DNA from: Ostrinia nubilalis
Taxonomy: Eukaryota; Arthropoda; Insecta; Lepidoptera; Crambidae
NCBI RefSeq assembly: GCF_963855985.1
Contig: NW_026973566.1
Span: 744,001-808,000 of the forward strand
Reading direction: 5' to 3'
DNA: 64,000 nt
Shown here piece after piece: positions 62,507 to 64,000 of this stretch. Under the pieces are notes generated by a model. That model did not search any database and had not been told where the DNA came from. It saw nothing but the letters and a program-made list of their open reading frames with translations. Position 1 is the first letter of the stretch; every line of letters begins with the position of its first letter. A program made the position numbers and the translations under genes.

Positions 62507-62945
62507 TAAGAAAAAAAAAAAAAACCTAACCTAACCTAACCTTTTTTTTTTGCGCAGGAAAATACTTTGCGTATACCCGCCGCCTCGGGGGAAGCGGCGG
62601 GTTATGTGGGACTCCCTTGTCGGATGGCAGCAATAGCGACTGTCACCCGGCAAGTATACCCACTAAAAACCTGCGGTGCACCGCGCCGAGGCCCATGAAA
62701 CATCAAGGCCTCGGTTTTTTGAGGGGCTACTTTAATACCTGCCGTGTGGGGACGGCCGTAAAAGAATACTTTTCTCCACCGCCAACAGGAGGCGTGTCGT
62801 AAGAGGCGACAAACTCCTGTAGCACCGGACGGGCAGCAGCGTCTGCGTGCAAAACCAAGCAAAAAACTGCGATCGCCAACCCGCCTGCCAAGCGTGGCGA
62901 TTAGGGCAAAACCCTCCATGGTTGTACTATCGGGGACTCTTCCGC
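62507..62945 (+). repeat. Poly(A), CCTAA repeats and R1-type LINE leader
   Basis: A-run (62511-62524), then CCTAACCTAACCTAACCT (62525-62542), then a T-run and GCGCAGGAAAATACTTTGCG. The following 390 bp are GC-rich (GTATACCCGCCGCC, AGAGGCGACAAACTCCTGTA, ACCCTCCATGGTTG) and resemble 5' leaders of R1-clade LINEs in moths. No ORF follows. CCTAA is the insect telomeric repeat, and TRAS/SART LINEs insert there, but three and a half units could be chance. Confidence 0.45.
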
Positions 62946-63161
62946 CTGACCACTTTGTAGAAATTTTAGCGTAAGCGCATCGCTCCGGTCACGTGCTCAC
63001 CCCGTCTCTAATTGGTTACGCATTTTACTATATTTTTACTACGACCAATAAGAGACAATCAGGGCTTAGGTTGCAATACGAAATACCATTGTGCACTTTA
63101 TTGTCATACGGTTAAGGTTTAAAACGAAATGTTTCTTTTTCTTCAATCTTTCTTAGTTTTA

Positions 63162-63279
63162 GGCTGAGTTGCACCACCTAACTTTGACCGTAACTATAAC
63201 AGTAACCGGTGCTTTTTGTATGGAGTTTGACAGATTTTTGACGTTTGTCAAAGTTAAAGTAAGATGGTGCAACTCAGCC
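63162..63279. mobile_element. PIF/Harbinger-type MITE
   Basis: 118 bp with TIRs GGCTGAGTTGCACCA / complement of GGCTGAGTTGCACCA and inner TAACTTTGAC pairs. TTA flanks both ends (63159-63161, 63280-63282). A decayed relative is at 5342-5448. Confidence 0.85.
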
Positions 63280-63282
63280 TTA

Positions 63283-64000
63283 GAATTTTAATAATAGAAT
63301 TTGGTTACAAACAAATAGATAATGTATTTTTTTAATATTGTGTTTTTATACGAGGTCTGTCTGCTTTTTCCTTTGGCGAACTGTCGACATATTCTCGCCT
63401 TTGTTTTTTTGTGAAGTTTTGTGATCAATAACCGATTGATTTTGTTTTGTGTTGACCCGTGCTATGAATTGGACTGTTGCCTTTTTATTGACCTCCGCGC
63501 GATTACTGAACCATGCCTCTCAAAATAATTCTTAATTCTTATATTTACTTACAAACTTATCTACAATAAACATTGTTAACTGTTTAAGTATTATTTAGTT
63601 TGAAGTTTAATTGTTATTGATTTAAGACCTTGTGTTTAGACACTTAATGTGCAATAAAAAATTGTATTTGAAATAAAACTAACTTAATATTATAATATTT
63701 ACGATAACCAATTACCTGGATCATTGCTACCTAGTGCAATATTTGTATTAAATTGTAATAACGTAGTTAGATAAGTGTTTCTTTAAAACGGAAAACAAAA
63801 GTTGCTAATGTATTAAAAATAAATAGAAACCTATTATAGGTTTTTATTTACATTCAAGGATTTAAGAAAGTTATTATGAAGTTATCTTAGAATAATTGTT
63901 TTTAAGCCACAAATATTCCTTAACTCTTTACTAATTAATTCAATAACATAATATTGTTTATAAATTATAAGTTCCGAATAAATTAAATACCTATTAAATA
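63283..64000. other. AT-rich sequence, no gene
   Basis: About 720 bp of AT-rich DNA. I see no coding frame, TIR or repeat that I can support. Confidence 0.5.

Noticed and set aside
62525..62542. A telomere
   Set aside because: Only about three and a half CCTAA units between A and T runs, with ordinary sequence on both sides.

Overview
This window is lepidopteran-type nuclear DNA made almost entirely of transposable elements. I found no intact host gene, rRNA, tRNA gene or CRISPR array. The organism call rests on the element families present: R1-type and FP-type LINEs, RTE-type LINE tails, a CsRn1-like Ty3 element whose primer site matches tRNA-Trp, BEL/Pao, piggyBac and small PIF/Harbinger-type elements, plus a dispersed repeat flanked by a 12-bp inverted repeat that I associate with moths and butterflies.

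Layout. 1-3340: minus-strand Jockey-like LINE, with ORF1 and ORF2 joined by an overlapping stop/start. 3341-7760: mosaic of repeat debris plus a plus-strand Pao integrase fragment. 7764-16243: minus-strand BEL/Pao element split by a piggyBac-type element (8348-12886), which itself contains a rearranged Ty3/gypsy element with one inverted and one direct LTR. 16244-56757: one small tandem array of a 529-bp repeat, swollen to about 40 kb by insertions. 56758-64000: a 1-kb palindromic element, an R1-type LINE gag with an in-frame stop, one hAT-like element inside another, an R1-like LINE leader next to CCTAA repeats, and a small PIF/Harbinger-type MITE.

Nesting inside the tandem array can be read from target-site duplications (TSDs). 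Element A (16789-18514), element B (19046-43370) and element D (43902-44349) each sit at the same TA between repeat units. Element B contains Ty3 element 1 (21554-39400), which is split by a full-length LINE (24639-38005). The LINE 3' UTR is split by terminal-inverted-repeat (TIR) element C (29523-37501), which in turn holds a gag-protease-only LTR element with equal-length LTRs (29660-35212). Element B also carries a piggyBac relic (39467-40778) and a Mutator-like element with a 9-bp TSD (40994-42239). Repeat unit 5 is split by a 5'-truncated LINE (44971-56484), which is split by Ty3 element 2 (45100-53985), which is split by an unclassified 4.6-kb TIR element X (47363-51961). Element X contains a THAP-like exon and two smaller elements.

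Most elements are defective through frameshifts, internal deletions or insertions. The exceptions are the FP-type LINE, whose two ORFs are open, and the gag-protease LTR element, which looks recent but lacks reverse transcriptase. All coordinates, TSDs and TIRs were read by eye; boundaries may be off by a base or two.
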